Assembly: GCA_002359085.1 (NCBI GenBank)
Contig: DEQB01000060.1
Span: 1-19,245, forward strand
Source: Erysipelothrix sp. UBA3377
GTDB lineage: Bacteria > Bacillota_I > Bacilli_A > Erysipelotrichales > Erysipelotrichaceae
DNA: 19,245 nucleotides
Direction of reading: 5' to 3'
A program made the position numbers and the translations under genes. How positions within the stretch are numbered: position 1 is the first letter of the stretch; every line of letters begins with the position of its first letter. The notes beneath the pieces were generated by a model that was not told the origin of the DNA, ran no database searches, and saw only the letters and a program-made list of their open reading frames with translations. Positions 7,491-15,091 of the stretch are shown piece after piece.

Positions 7491-7892
7491 TTACTTATAA
7501 TATTGTAGAATTGTTTCGTATACAACATCAATTTCGATATCATTTTCAGTTGTTTTAAATTGAAGTTCAGAAATTGAATATCTGGGGATTACATGGACAT
7601 GGAAATGAAAGACACTTTGTCCAGCGATTTCGCCAGCGTTGGTTAAGAGATTGACACCGTCTGCTTCAAAGATGTCTACTAAGTCTTTGGCTATTTTTTG
7701 TGCTACCACAAATACCTTGCTGACAACATCAGGTGAGGCTGTTAGCAGGCTTTTTGTCTCTTCTTTTGGAATTACAAGGGTATGTCCCTTTGTGTTTTGT
7801 GAGAGGTCTAAAAAGGCTAAGACATCGTCGTCTTCATAAATGATTTTAGCGGGTATTTCTTTCTTAATGATTTTATTGAATATTGTACTCAT
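7491..7892 (-). CDS. hit: HIT-family nucleotide hydrolase/transferase
   Basis: A 133-residue histidine-triad protein, the normal size for a bacterial Hint-type member. The triad is intact: F-H96-F-H98-V-H100-V, with His98 the expected nucleophile. The N-terminal FNKIIKKEIPAKIIYEDDDVLAFLD and KGHTLVIPK are typical. Family members hydrolyse purine nucleoside phosphoramidates or aminoacyl-adenylates; the physiological substrate is not known from sequence. The ATG at 7892 follows GGAGG on the minus strand. It sits just downstream of the PrsA-like genes, recalling the B. subtilis chromosome, where hit and prsA lie in the same neighbourhood. A terminator separates it from those genes, so it likely has its own promoter. 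Confidence 0.93.
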   Translation of the reverse strand: MSTIFNKIIKKEIPAKIIYEDDDVLAFLDLSQNTKGHTLVIPKEETKSLLTASPDVVSKVFVVAQKIAKDLVDIFEADGVNLLTNAGEIAGQSVFHFHVHVIPRYSISELQFKTTENDIEIDVVYETILQYYK

Positions 7893-7917
7893 ATGATCAT
7901 CCTCCAGTTGTGATTTA

Positions 7918-7926
7918 ATTGTAACA
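7918..7926 (-). promoter_or_regulatory. Possible extended -10 for the HIT gene
   Basis: On the minus strand 7926-7918 reads TG-T-TACAAT, about 25 bases before the start codon. The -35 position (GAAAGA) is poor and falls inside the terminator of the upstream gene. Confidence 0.4.
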
Positions 7927-7927
7927 T

Positions 7928-7956
7928 AAAAAAGACATCATCTTTCGACAATGTCT
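7928..7956 (-). terminator. Intrinsic terminator of the foldase pair
   Basis: Read leftward, a 10-bp stem (7956-7947 with 7942-7933, two G-U pairs) is capped by a GAAA tetraloop and runs into T residues to 7928. It begins 8 bases after the lipoprotein stop codon. Confidence 0.85.
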
Positions 7957-7964
7957 CATTTGAA

Positions 7965-8819
7965 TTACTTAATGTAATCTGGGTAATTGGTTTTAAATGA
8001 ATCCAACAATGATTGATCATAAAGCTTGAATTTATGTTCAATAAATAGTTTTGAAAGATAGGATTCAGATAATTTGCTGTCTTGTGCAAAAATAGCAACT
8101 GCAGCATCTTTAACTGCTTCAACATCCAATTCAACAACTTCTAATATGTAGTAAACTGCTGAAGAGGAATTCGCAACCGCTTCATCGATCAAACCATTTT
8201 CTGTAGCGTTTAATAGGATATCTAGCGGTGCTGTATTTAGAGTTGATAATTCGCTGACGACAACAACTGATCCATCATTGACGGCGCCTTCGCGTCCATA
8301 CTCAGCATGTACTGCTTCTAAGCTTACGCCAGTTTTGGCAAGTGCCAAGGCTGCATCGCTGTCTTCTTTGGTTGTTTCAACGATTCTAACTTGACGTGGA
8401 CGATATTTTGTAAGTGCTGCATAATCATCAGCCATAACGTTTTCCAATAAAATATCAAGTTTGGCAGTATCTTTAACAATCGCATCAATATAGGCTTGTT
8501 CATTCGCAAATCCATTTTCTGATAAGAAGAGTTCAAAGTTATCACCCAGTGCATCCTTGACTGTTTTGATAAGTTCTTCGATCTTTGTATTAAGTCTTGC
8601 GTCATCTTTTACTAAAACATTGATGAGTGCTTTCTCAGCTTCTGATTTAACCAAATCAATACTGGTTGCACTGATGTGCATACTTTGAAATACATCGGCT
8701 TCAGTAATCGTTTTTCCGTTAATTGTGAATAAAGATTCATTTGAAACGGGTTTAATGGTTGCTGAAGTACATCCTACAAGTAGTAATAATACTGTAAGTG
8801 AAAGGAGTATCTTTTTCAT
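7965..8819 (-). CDS. PrsA/SurA-like lipoprotein with degenerate parvulin domain
   Basis: A 284-residue secreted lipoprotein. The signal peptide MKKILLSLTVLLLLVGC ends in a lipobox with Cys17, so it should be anchored on the outer face of the membrane. A helical SurA_N-like region (about 35-135) follows, then a segment (about 136-232) aligned by layout with PpiC/parvulin. Isomerase residues are missing: the HIL position reads RQVRIV (142-147), the GG-x-LG loop reads NDGSVVVVS (181-189), and the final HLI reads YYILE. It is therefore more likely a chaperone or holdase than an active prolyl isomerase (inference). It overlaps the upstream foldase gene by 4 bases (ATGA), with AAAGGAGG inside that gene, indicating translational coupling. 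Confidence 0.78.
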   Translation of the reverse strand: MKKILLSLTVLLLLVGCTSATIKPVSNESLFTINGKTITEADVFQSMHISATSIDLVKSEAEKALINVLVKDDARLNTKIEELIKTVKDALGDNFELFLSENGFANEQAYIDAIVKDTAKLDILLENVMADDYAALTKYRPRQVRIVETTKEDSDAALALAKTGVSLEAVHAEYGREGAVNDGSVVVVSELSTLNTAPLDILLNATENGLIDEAVANSSSAVYYILEVVELDVEAVKDAAVAIFAQDSKLSESYLSKLFIEHKFKLYDQSLLDSFKTNYPDYIK

Positions 8820-9796
8820 TCTGTTGCCTCCTTTTGGTTAACACCTAAAATTGTTTTGATCTTTTCTTCTGTTTCAACCTTGTTAAACTCAATATCGGAT
8901 GCTTGGGCAACTTCCCAAATTGCTTTACCGACTTCAGTTCCATTTTCTTCGGTTAATAAAGATAAGTAATCGTTGTTATTTAAGAGTGTTTTAAAATCTG
9001 TTTCTTCTACATAAATTAAATGTGCACCGTAATCTGTAAAAATCCAGGTGCTTGTTTCGCCTTTGTTTAATGCTAAGGTTGCTTCTAAGAAGCTTTCAAC
9101 CAAACTGGTATCTGCATCTACAACGCCCAAGCTCCCACCGTTCTCTGCAGAACTGGTATCATCTGAGTTTGCATAAGCGACATCCGCGAATTTTTTACCA
9201 TCCGCAAGTGCTTGGTCTACAGTTTGCATCGCCTTGACTTCATCTTCAGTTGGATTTTTTGGATCTTCCATACTAATTAAGATATGGCTAACCAAACGTG
9301 GTTTACTTTCTTCTACGTAATCTTTAAACAATGTATCATAATGAGCCATGAAATAATCTTTAACAAGAATTTCATACTTTGTAACGTTTCCGTAGTATTC
9401 TGACAATGAGTCAATACCTTCGTATCCAAGTGCTACCAGTTCCTTTTCAAGTGAATTCAGTCCTTGGGTACCTTGTGATTGTTTAATGTAGTTTAGGGCA
9501 GACTCAGCACGTAAACGTGCATCTACCTTTAAGTCTTCGTCTAAGTCTAGACCGCTTAGTAATTCTCTTTCAAAAATTTGGTAAAGGGTAGCGTCACCCA
9601 TGATTTCGTCGAGTCTAGATTGATAATCTGTTGCCAAGAAATTTTGTCCAGCAATCGAGAACACCACTTGCTCACCGTCTACTTTCTTACCAGTAGCGAT
9701 TGATTTTCTTTGATTGCTAATATAAAATCCTGAAGCGATTAACAATACCGCTGCTACAACCAAAACAAACCAATTCTTTTTTATTTGTTCAAGCAT
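8816..9796 (-). CDS. Membrane-anchored parvulin-type peptidyl-prolyl isomerase (PrsA-like)
   Basis: A 326-residue extracytoplasmic foldase. An N-terminal anchor (about residues 9-27, no lipobox Cys) holds it in the membrane. A SurA_N-like region (about 42-165) precedes a parvulin domain (about 166-266) that keeps the hallmarks: LVSHILI with His171, GGSLG (220-224) and HLIYVEE (259-265). Parvulins speed prolyl cis-trans change in exported proteins; PrsA does this at the membrane-wall interface. The ATG at 9796 follows AAGGAGG at ideal spacing, and a near-consensus promoter lies upstream. It differs from classical PrsA, which is a lipoprotein; here the lipidated copy is the degenerate second gene, so the two may act as a pair. 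Confidence 0.85.
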   Translation of the reverse strand: MLEQIKKNWFVLVVAAVLLIASGFYISNQRKSIATGKKVDGEQVVFSIAGQNFLATDYQSRLDEIMGDATLYQIFERELLSGLDLDEDLKVDARLRAESALNYIKQSQGTQGLNSLEKELVALGYEGIDSLSEYYGNVTKYEILVKDYFMAHYDTLFKDYVEESKPRLVSHILISMEDPKNPTEDEVKAMQTVDQALADGKKFADVAYANSDDTSSAENGGSLGVVDADTSLVESFLEATLALNKGETSTWIFTDYGAHLIYVEETDFKTLLNNNDYLSLLTEENGTEVGKAIWEVAQASDIEFNKVETEEKIKTILGVNQKEATE

Positions 9797-9820
9797 AAGT
9801 TCCTCCTTAAGTCTTGTATT

Positions 9821-9849
9821 ATTATAGAGTATTTTACACTTAACTTCAA
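9821..9849 (-). promoter_or_regulatory. SigmaA-type promoter of the foldase pair
   Basis: On the minus strand TTGAAG (9849-9844), a 17-base spacer and a perfect TATAAT (9826-9821), followed by AAGGAGG and the ATG at 9796. This is the best promoter match in the window. Confidence 0.82.
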
Positions 9850-9860
9850 CATCTACAATA

Positions 9861-9889
9861 TTTTTTAAGATGGTAATTTATGTTATACT
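9861..9889 (+). promoter_or_regulatory. Probable suf operon promoter (extended -10)
   Basis: TGT-TATACT (9881-9889) is an extended -10 with five of six bases, 26 bases before the sufC start. The -35 position is an unspecific T-run (9861-9866). It lies back to back with the foldase promoter, with no recognised operator such as an IscR or Fur box. Confidence 0.6.
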
Positions 9890-9914
9890 AATTTAGGAGT
9901 AAAGGAGTGTTATT

Positions 9915-10733
9915 GTGGCTAAATTGGTAATTAAAAATCTACATGTTTCAATTGACGATAAAGAAATTTTAAAAGGTGTCAATTTAAAGGTCGAAGCCAG
10001 TGAAATTCATGCGATTATGGGTCCAAATGGAAATGGTAAGTCTACCTTATTATCAACCATTATGGGGCATCCTCGATATGAAGTAACTGAAGGTTCAATC
10101 ACATTCGATGGGGAAGATGTCTTAGAGATGGAAGTGGACCAACGCAGTAAAGTGGGTTTATTTTTAGGGATGCAATATCCACAAGAAGTACCCGGTGTCA
10201 CCAATGCTGACTTCTTAAAATCAGCCCTCAATGCACGCAGAGAAACGCCCATTGGTTTGTATGATTTTGTGAAGTCCATGGAAAGTAACATTGAAAAGTT
10301 ACGCATGAAACCCGATTTGGCACATCGTTTCTTAAATGAAGGATTCAGTGGCGGTGAAAAGAAACGCAATGAAATCCTCCAAATGTTAATGCTTGAACCC
10401 AAAATCGCAATGTTAGACGAGATTGATTCTGGACTGGATATTGATGCACTTGGGATTGTTGCGAGTGTATTGAAAGAAGCCATTCAGTCCCGTGATATCG
10501 GTTTGATGATCGTATCTCACTATGAGCGATTCTTTGAATTTATAGAACCCACCCATACCCATATCATGATGGATGGTAAAATTGTCTTAAGTGGCGATGC
10601 GACATTGGTTCGTAAGATCGACCAAGAGGGTTATGACTGGATTGATGCAAAACGCGCCGATGAGATCGAACATGTGCGTCCCGAAAGTGTCGCAAGTCAG
10701 GCTTTAAAAGCAGCATTGGGTGATCATAAATGA
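9915..10733 (+). CDS. sufC: Fe-S cluster assembly ATPase SufC
   Basis: A 272-residue cytosolic ABC-type ATPase that drives the SufBCD scaffold. Motifs: Walker A GPNGNGKST (36-44), the SufC-typical signature FSGGEKKRNEILQM (from 144), Walker B IAMLDE with Glu169, D-loop SGLDID, and an H-loop in VSHYERF. It is slightly longer than the usual 250-260 residues, owing to a charged C-terminal tail after GYDWID. The start is GTG at 9915, with AAAGGAGTG 6 bases upstream; no better ATG exists. It is the first gene of the operon and overlaps sufD by 4 bases (ATGA). Confidence 0.97.
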   Translation: MAKLVIKNLHVSIDDKEILKGVNLKVEASEIHAIMGPNGNGKSTLLSTIMGHPRYEVTEGSITFDGEDVLEMEVDQRSKVGLFLGMQYPQEVPGVTNADFLKSALNARRETPIGLYDFVKSMESNIEKLRMKPDLAHRFLNEGFSGGEKKRNEILQMLMLEPKIAMLDEIDSGLDIDALGIVASVLKEAIQSRDIGLMIVSHYERFFEFIEPTHTHIMMDGKIVLSGDATLVRKIDQEGYDWIDAKRADEIEHVRPESVASQALKAALGDHK

Positions 10734-11506
10734 TCGTTAAATCAGGAAATCACGTAGAACATTTCACCGTTAATCAAAAGTCCACATTCACTTTGGATTT
10801 TGAGCCAAATTCACAAGGTTCATTTGTATGTTTCGTGGATGGTGAAGGGGAGTTTGAAGTGAACCTAAACGTTCACAGTTATTCAAATTGGGATGTACTG
10901 TGGGTAAATCGTAGTGATGATAAACTCAAGATCCAAGAGACCATTCATGTTTTCGATCATGTACATTTAAAACTAAATTATGGTGAATTATCACAAGGTA
11001 ACCATATTAAAAACACACTAATTTTGATGGAAGGCTTATATAGCCAAGTTCATCTAAAGGGAGCCACATTGGTTTTAAATCGCTTAAAATGGCATTTAAG
11101 TGCCATACATAAAAGTAAGCATACCTTTGCGCAACTTGATAATCATGCGATTGTATTACGTGACACTCAATTTGAAATGGAAGTTACTGGACAAATTGAT
11201 AAAGGATTTGGGAAAAGTGAAACCCATCAAATGACGCGAATTTTAAATTTGGGTGATGAAAGCAATGCTATTGTCTTTCCAAAATTGTTAATTGATGAAA
11301 ATGATGTGGCGGCCTCCCATGCAGCAAGTGTGGGCAGACCCAATGAAGAACATATATATTATTTGCAGTCAAGGGGACTCTCAAAGAAAGATGCGATGCG
11401 TCTGTTGTTGAAAGGGTACTTACTGCCAATTACAGAAGGGATTCAAGATTTAAAAATTAAAGAAGCCCTAATTGAAGAGATTGAAATGAAAGTAGATGCA
11501 TTATGA
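10730..11506 (+). CDS. sufD: Fe-S cluster assembly protein SufD, short form
   Basis: A 258-residue beta-helix scaffold subunit expected to pair with SufB and SufC. The C-terminal half is recognisable: PKLLIDENDVAASHAASVG (His197 matches the conserved SufD histidine), then EEHIYYLQSRGLSKKDAMRLLLKGYLLPI. Known SufD proteins are about 420-440 residues; the N-terminal helical domain is absent here and the rest of the core is divergent. The reading frame is open from a 4-base overlap with sufC to a 4-base overlap with sufS, so this looks like a natural short form and not a frameshift. Position between sufC and sufS supports the call. Confidence 0.88.
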   Translation: MIVKSGNHVEHFTVNQKSTFTLDFEPNSQGSFVCFVDGEGEFEVNLNVHSYSNWDVLWVNRSDDKLKIQETIHVFDHVHLKLNYGELSQGNHIKNTLILMEGLYSQVHLKGATLVLNRLKWHLSAIHKSKHTFAQLDNHAIVLRDTQFEMEVTGQIDKGFGKSETHQMTRILNLGDESNAIVFPKLLIDENDVAASHAASVGRPNEEHIYYLQSRGLSKKDAMRLLLKGYLLPITEGIQDLKIKEALIEEIEMKVDAL

Positions 11507-12711
11507 AAAATATAAAATCACAATTCCCATTCTTAATGAACAACCCCGATGTTGTTTATTTCGATTCTGCCGCGACCAGTTTGAAACCTGATAAAGTGAT
11601 TGATGCGGTTCGCTATTTTTACACGAACTTAAGCAGTAATATTCATCGCGGTGAATATGCATCATCCTTAAAAACAGAAGGATTTTATGAAGGTGTACGA
11701 GAAAAGGTGGGTTCTTTTTTCAATGTTTCAGATAAAGATGTTGTTTTTACTAAAAACGCCAGTGAATCATTGAACATGATTGCGACAGGATTTTTGAGAA
11801 ATATCTTAGAAAAAGATGATGTTATTCTACTGAATGAAGCGGAACATGCCTCAAACATTTTACCTTGGTATAAAATTGCGGAAGAAAAACAAGCGCATGT
11901 AGTATTCATGCCTTTGGTTGATGGTAGGGTAGATCTAGAAATCCTTGAATCCCATTTAAAAAAAGGGGTTAAGTTGATGTCTATCGCCCATGTTTCAAAT
12001 GTGGTTGGGGTCATTCAAGACATTGAAGCAATTTCCAAACTGACCCATCAATACGATACGTATTTGAGTGTCGATGGTGCACAGGCTGTGGGACATTTTG
12101 AGATTGACCTGGCACAATTAAACCCAGATTTTTATAGCTTCAGTGCCCACAAGATGTTTGGTCCAAGTGGAGTGGGTGTATTGATTTCTAAACACGAAAT
12201 CTACGAGAAAATGACGCCATTACATTATGGTGGTGGCTCCAACACCCGTTTTGATGTGTTGGGTAATGTGACGTTGAAAGAGATTCCATATCGCTTTGAA
12301 TCGGGTACACCTAATTTAGAAGGTGTCTTGGGTTTTGGGGCTGCTTTGGATTTTATTGAAGACATTGGGATTTCAAACATTGAAGCAAACGAAAACAATT
12401 TAAAACAATACTTACTCGATGGCATCATGAAAATGGATCATTTAGAAGTTTATAATCCATATACAGATGTGGGTTTGGTGTCTTTTAATGTGAAAGGCAT
12501 CCACTCACAAGATGTGGCGTTTTATTTGAATCACCACAATATTTCTGTAAGAAGTGGTAACCATTGTGCGAAATTGATGCACGGTGTACTTCATACGGAG
12601 GATGCGGTGCGTCTATCCTTATCTGTATACAATACAAGGGAAGATATCGATCGTTTCTTAGATGTTATCCGTGATATCACCTTGGAAAAAACAGTCGACT
12701 TATACATTTAG
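11503..12711 (+). CDS. sufS: Cysteine desulfurase SufS
   Basis: A 402-residue PLP enzyme (class V fold, group II desulfurase) that converts cysteine to alanine and carries a persulfide for cluster assembly. Seen: YFDSAATSLKP near the N-terminus, SxNIHRGEY, NEAEHASNILPW, VDGAQAVGHFEID, the PLP lysine in SAHKMFGPSGVGV (Lys217), FESGTPNLEG, and the active-site loop SVRSGNHCAKL with Cys355. The usual loop is RxGHHCA, so Asn replaces one His. Length is normal. It starts by ATGA overlap with sufD; sufU follows after 16 bases. Confidence 0.96.
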   Translation: MKNIKSQFPFLMNNPDVVYFDSAATSLKPDKVIDAVRYFYTNLSSNIHRGEYASSLKTEGFYEGVREKVGSFFNVSDKDVVFTKNASESLNMIATGFLRNILEKDDVILLNEAEHASNILPWYKIAEEKQAHVVFMPLVDGRVDLEILESHLKKGVKLMSIAHVSNVVGVIQDIEAISKLTHQYDTYLSVDGAQAVGHFEIDLAQLNPDFYSFSAHKMFGPSGVGVLISKHEIYEKMTPLHYGGGSNTRFDVLGNVTLKEIPYRFESGTPNLEGVLGFGAALDFIEDIGISNIEANENNLKQYLLDGIMKMDHLEVYNPYTDVGLVSFNVKGIHSQDVAFYLNHHNISVRSGNHCAKLMHGVLHTEDAVRLSLSVYNTREDIDRFLDVIRDITLEKTVDLYI

Positions 12712-12727
12712 AAAAGAGGGCAAAGCG

Positions 12728-13153
12728 ATGTTAAAAAATCCTCAATTTCAAAGACAAGTAATCATGGATCATTATGAAAATCCAAGAAATAAGAAAGTTC
12801 ATGACACCTATGTGCATAAAAGAATGGACAGTGCTTCATGTATTGATGACATTACCGTTTATGCAAACGTAAAAGATGACATTATTGTGGATATTTCATT
12901 TGAAGGGGTTGGATGTACGATTTCAATGGCTTCTGTTTCTATCATGACTGAGCTGGTGAAGGGAAAACCATTGGCTGAAGTAAAAGATATCATTGAGAAT
13001 TATTTCAAAATGATCAATTTAGAATCGTATGATGAAGAAATATTAAGGGAGGCCATTGTGTTTCAGAATGTTGGAAGACAAGCCAATCGTATTAAGTGTG
13101 CAACCTTAGGGTGGCAAGGCTTAGTCTGGATTATTAACGAAGGGAGTGTGTGA
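12728..13153 (+). CDS. sufU: Sulfur acceptor/transfer protein SufU
   Basis: A 141-residue zinc protein that takes sulfur from SufS. The start is ATG 12728 with AAGAGGG 7 bases upstream; an ATG at 12662 lies inside sufS. The four zinc ligands known from B. subtilis SufU are kept: Cys38 and Asp40 (in SCIDD), Cys63 (GCTISMAS), Cys124 (RIKCATLGW). The gap of 61 residues between the last two cysteines matches SufU and not IscU. The motif normally written CGD is CID here, so the glycine after the first cysteine is lost. One base separates its stop from the sufB start. Confidence 0.95.
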   Translation: MLKNPQFQRQVIMDHYENPRNKKVHDTYVHKRMDSASCIDDITVYANVKDDIIVDISFEGVGCTISMASVSIMTELVKGKPLAEVKDIIENYFKMINLESYDEEILREAIVFQNVGRQANRIKCATLGWQGLVWIINEGSV

Positions 13154-13154
13154 G

Positions 13155-14570
13155 ATGGCATCAGAAAAAATCAGTGATATTGAGCGTTTACCCAGTGAAA
13201 CGTATGAATACGGATTTAAGGATGACATTGATCCCGTCGTTCAATTTGAAAAAGGCTTAAGTGAAGCTGTGGTTCGTGAAATTTCAAGCATTAAAAATGA
13301 ACCCCAGTGGATGTTGGAGAAAAGATTACAAGCCTATCATCATTTTATGCAAAGCCCGTTACCAAATTGGGGAACGGATTTAAGTGATTTGGATTTCGAT
13401 GATTATATTTATTACCTCAGAGCCTCTGATAAGATGGAACGCACATGGGAAGAGGTTCCAGAAACGATTCGTAATACGTTCAATCGTTTGGGTATACCTG
13501 AAGCAGAAGCAAAGTTTTTGAGTGGTGTTGCGACTCAATATGATTCTGAAATGGTCTATCGTAACGTCCTTAAAGAGGTTGTGGATAAGGGTGTTGAATT
13601 TTATGATATGGATACAGGGCTTAAAAAATTTCCGGACTTGGTGCAACAATACTTTGGGACATTGGTTCCCTTTGATGACAATAAGTTTGCCACACTCAAT
13701 ACTGCAGTATGGTCTGGTGGCACTTTTATTTACGTTCCAAAAGGGGTTAAACTTGAGAAACCCTTGCAGTCATATTTCAGAATCAATGCAGAAAGCATGG
13801 GCCAATTCGAACGAACTCTGATTATTGTTGATGAAGGTGCTGAAGTGCATTACGTTGAAGGATGTACAGCCCCCATCTATTCAAAAGAGGCGATGCATGC
13901 AGCTGTGGTAGAAATATTTGTGCATGAAAATGCAAAGTGTCGTTATACGACCATTCAAAATTGGTCTCAAAATGTCTACAATCTTGTGACGAAAAGAGCT
14001 TCTGTTAAAGCTTATGGCATGATGGAATGGATTGATGGTAACATTGGTTCATACCGCACCATGAAATACCCAAGTTGTATTTTAGAAGGGGAACATGCGA
14101 AAGCCATGACCATCACGATTGCGGTCGGTGGGCAAGGACAGATCCAAGACACGGGTGCAAAAATGTTTCATAAGGCACCCCATACTCAGAGTACTGTCAT
14201 TTCGAAGTCAGTTTCTAGAAATGGTGGGGAAGTGCATTATCGTGGTATTGTTCATCATGACAAAAATGCATTGTATTCAAAAACCAAGGTTGAATGTGAT
14301 ACTTTAATACTAGACCCATACTCTAAATCAGATACGATGCCAGTGAATGTTGTGGAAAATCCGTATTCAACCATCGAACATGAGGCAGCTGTTTCGAAGA
14401 TTTCAGAGGATGAACTGTTTTATCTTATGAGTCGTGGTTTGAGTGAAGAACAGGCCGCAGAAACGATTATCATGGGTTTTTTGGAGCCGTTTACGCGTGA
14501 GTTACCGATGGAGTATGCAGTAGAGTTAAATCAGTTAATGAAGATGGAGATGGAAGGTTCAGTTGGATAA
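13155..14570 (+). CDS. sufB: Fe-S cluster assembly scaffold SufB
   Basis: A 471-residue scaffold subunit on which clusters are built with SufC and SufD. The start is ATG 13155, right after the sufU stop, with AAGGGAG 9 bases upstream; a GTG at 13146 is possible but worse placed. The protein shows GLSEAVVREISSIKNEPQWMLEKRL, PNWGTDLSDLDFDDY, VWSGGTFIYVPKGVKL, EGCTAPIYS, and NIGSYRTMKYPSCILEGEHAKA. Cys381 in KVECDTLI corresponds to the cysteine at the SufB-SufD interface, and STIEHEAAVSKISEDELFYLMSRGL carries the conserved glutamates. Full length. Its last codons overlap the next gene by 8 bases. Confidence 0.97.
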   Translation: MASEKISDIERLPSETYEYGFKDDIDPVVQFEKGLSEAVVREISSIKNEPQWMLEKRLQAYHHFMQSPLPNWGTDLSDLDFDDYIYYLRASDKMERTWEEVPETIRNTFNRLGIPEAEAKFLSGVATQYDSEMVYRNVLKEVVDKGVEFYDMDTGLKKFPDLVQQYFGTLVPFDDNKFATLNTAVWSGGTFIYVPKGVKLEKPLQSYFRINAESMGQFERTLIIVDEGAEVHYVEGCTAPIYSKEAMHAAVVEIFVHENAKCRYTTIQNWSQNVYNLVTKRASVKAYGMMEWIDGNIGSYRTMKYPSCILEGEHAKAMTITIAVGGQGQIQDTGAKMFHKAPHTQSTVISKSVSRNGGEVHYRGIVHHDKNALYSKTKVECDTLILDPYSKSDTMPVNVVENPYSTIEHEAAVSKISEDELFYLMSRGLSEEQAAETIIMGFLEPFTRELPMEYAVELNQLMKMEMEGSVG

Positions 14571-15090
14571 ATTAGCAATCAGAAAAATAATGCATGAAAG
14601 ACGCGCGAGTTTAAAGAATCGTGATGTTTTAGATGCGGTTATTCTTGAGAAAGCAAAGAACATTTCCGCTGCCCATCAAACAATCGCCCTATTCTATGCC
14701 TTTAATCATGAGGTGAATACTGTGCCGTTAATATCATATTTATTAGAACAGGGAAAAACAGTTGCATGTCCCGTGATTAAAGCGGGTGTCATGCGTTTTA
14801 TGAAAGTTGAAAGCATACAAGACTTTGAGATGGGACACTTCAATATTATGGAGCCCGTATCAAAAATTGAAATTGATCCAGCTTTGTTTGATTTAATTTG
14901 GGTACCGCTTTTAGCGTTTAACAATCAATGTTATCGTGTGGGATATGGTAAAGGTTATTATGATCGGTTTTTGATACAAACAAAAGGATTAAAAGTTGGA
15001 TTGGCCTATGAGGTTCAGTTCATTGATATTGCATTTGAAGATGAGAAAGATGTCGCGTGCGATTTTGTCGTGACTGAGGTAAGAGGATAG
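14563..15090 (+). CDS. 5-formyltetrahydrofolate cyclo-ligase
   Basis: A 175-residue ATP-dependent cytosolic enzyme (methenyl-THF synthetase, YqgN/FAU1 family) that returns 5-formyl-THF to the active folate pool. Seen: IRKIMHERRASL at the N-terminus, ALFYAFNHEVNT, the FDLIWVPLLAFN stretch, and the nucleotide-binding GYGKGYYDRFL (127-137) that defines the family. The start is TTG at 14563, with GGAAGG 5 bases upstream, overlapping sufB by 8 bases; ATG 14590 is an alternative but would remove the conserved basic N-terminal helix. TTG plus the overlap suggests low, coupled translation. The link to Suf is positional only. Confidence 0.9.
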   Translation: MDKLAIRKIMHERRASLKNRDVLDAVILEKAKNISAAHQTIALFYAFNHEVNTVPLISYLLEQGKTVACPVIKAGVMRFMKVESIQDFEMGHFNIMEPVSKIEIDPALFDLIWVPLLAFNNQCYRVGYGKGYYDRFLIQTKGLKVGLAYEVQFIDIAFEDEKDVACDFVVTEVRG

Positions 15091-15091
15091 G

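Noticed and set aside
10007..10483. 158-codon open frame on the minus strand inside sufC
   Set aside because: It mirrors the codon pattern of the well-supported sufC on the opposite strand, has no ribosome site, and resembles no family.
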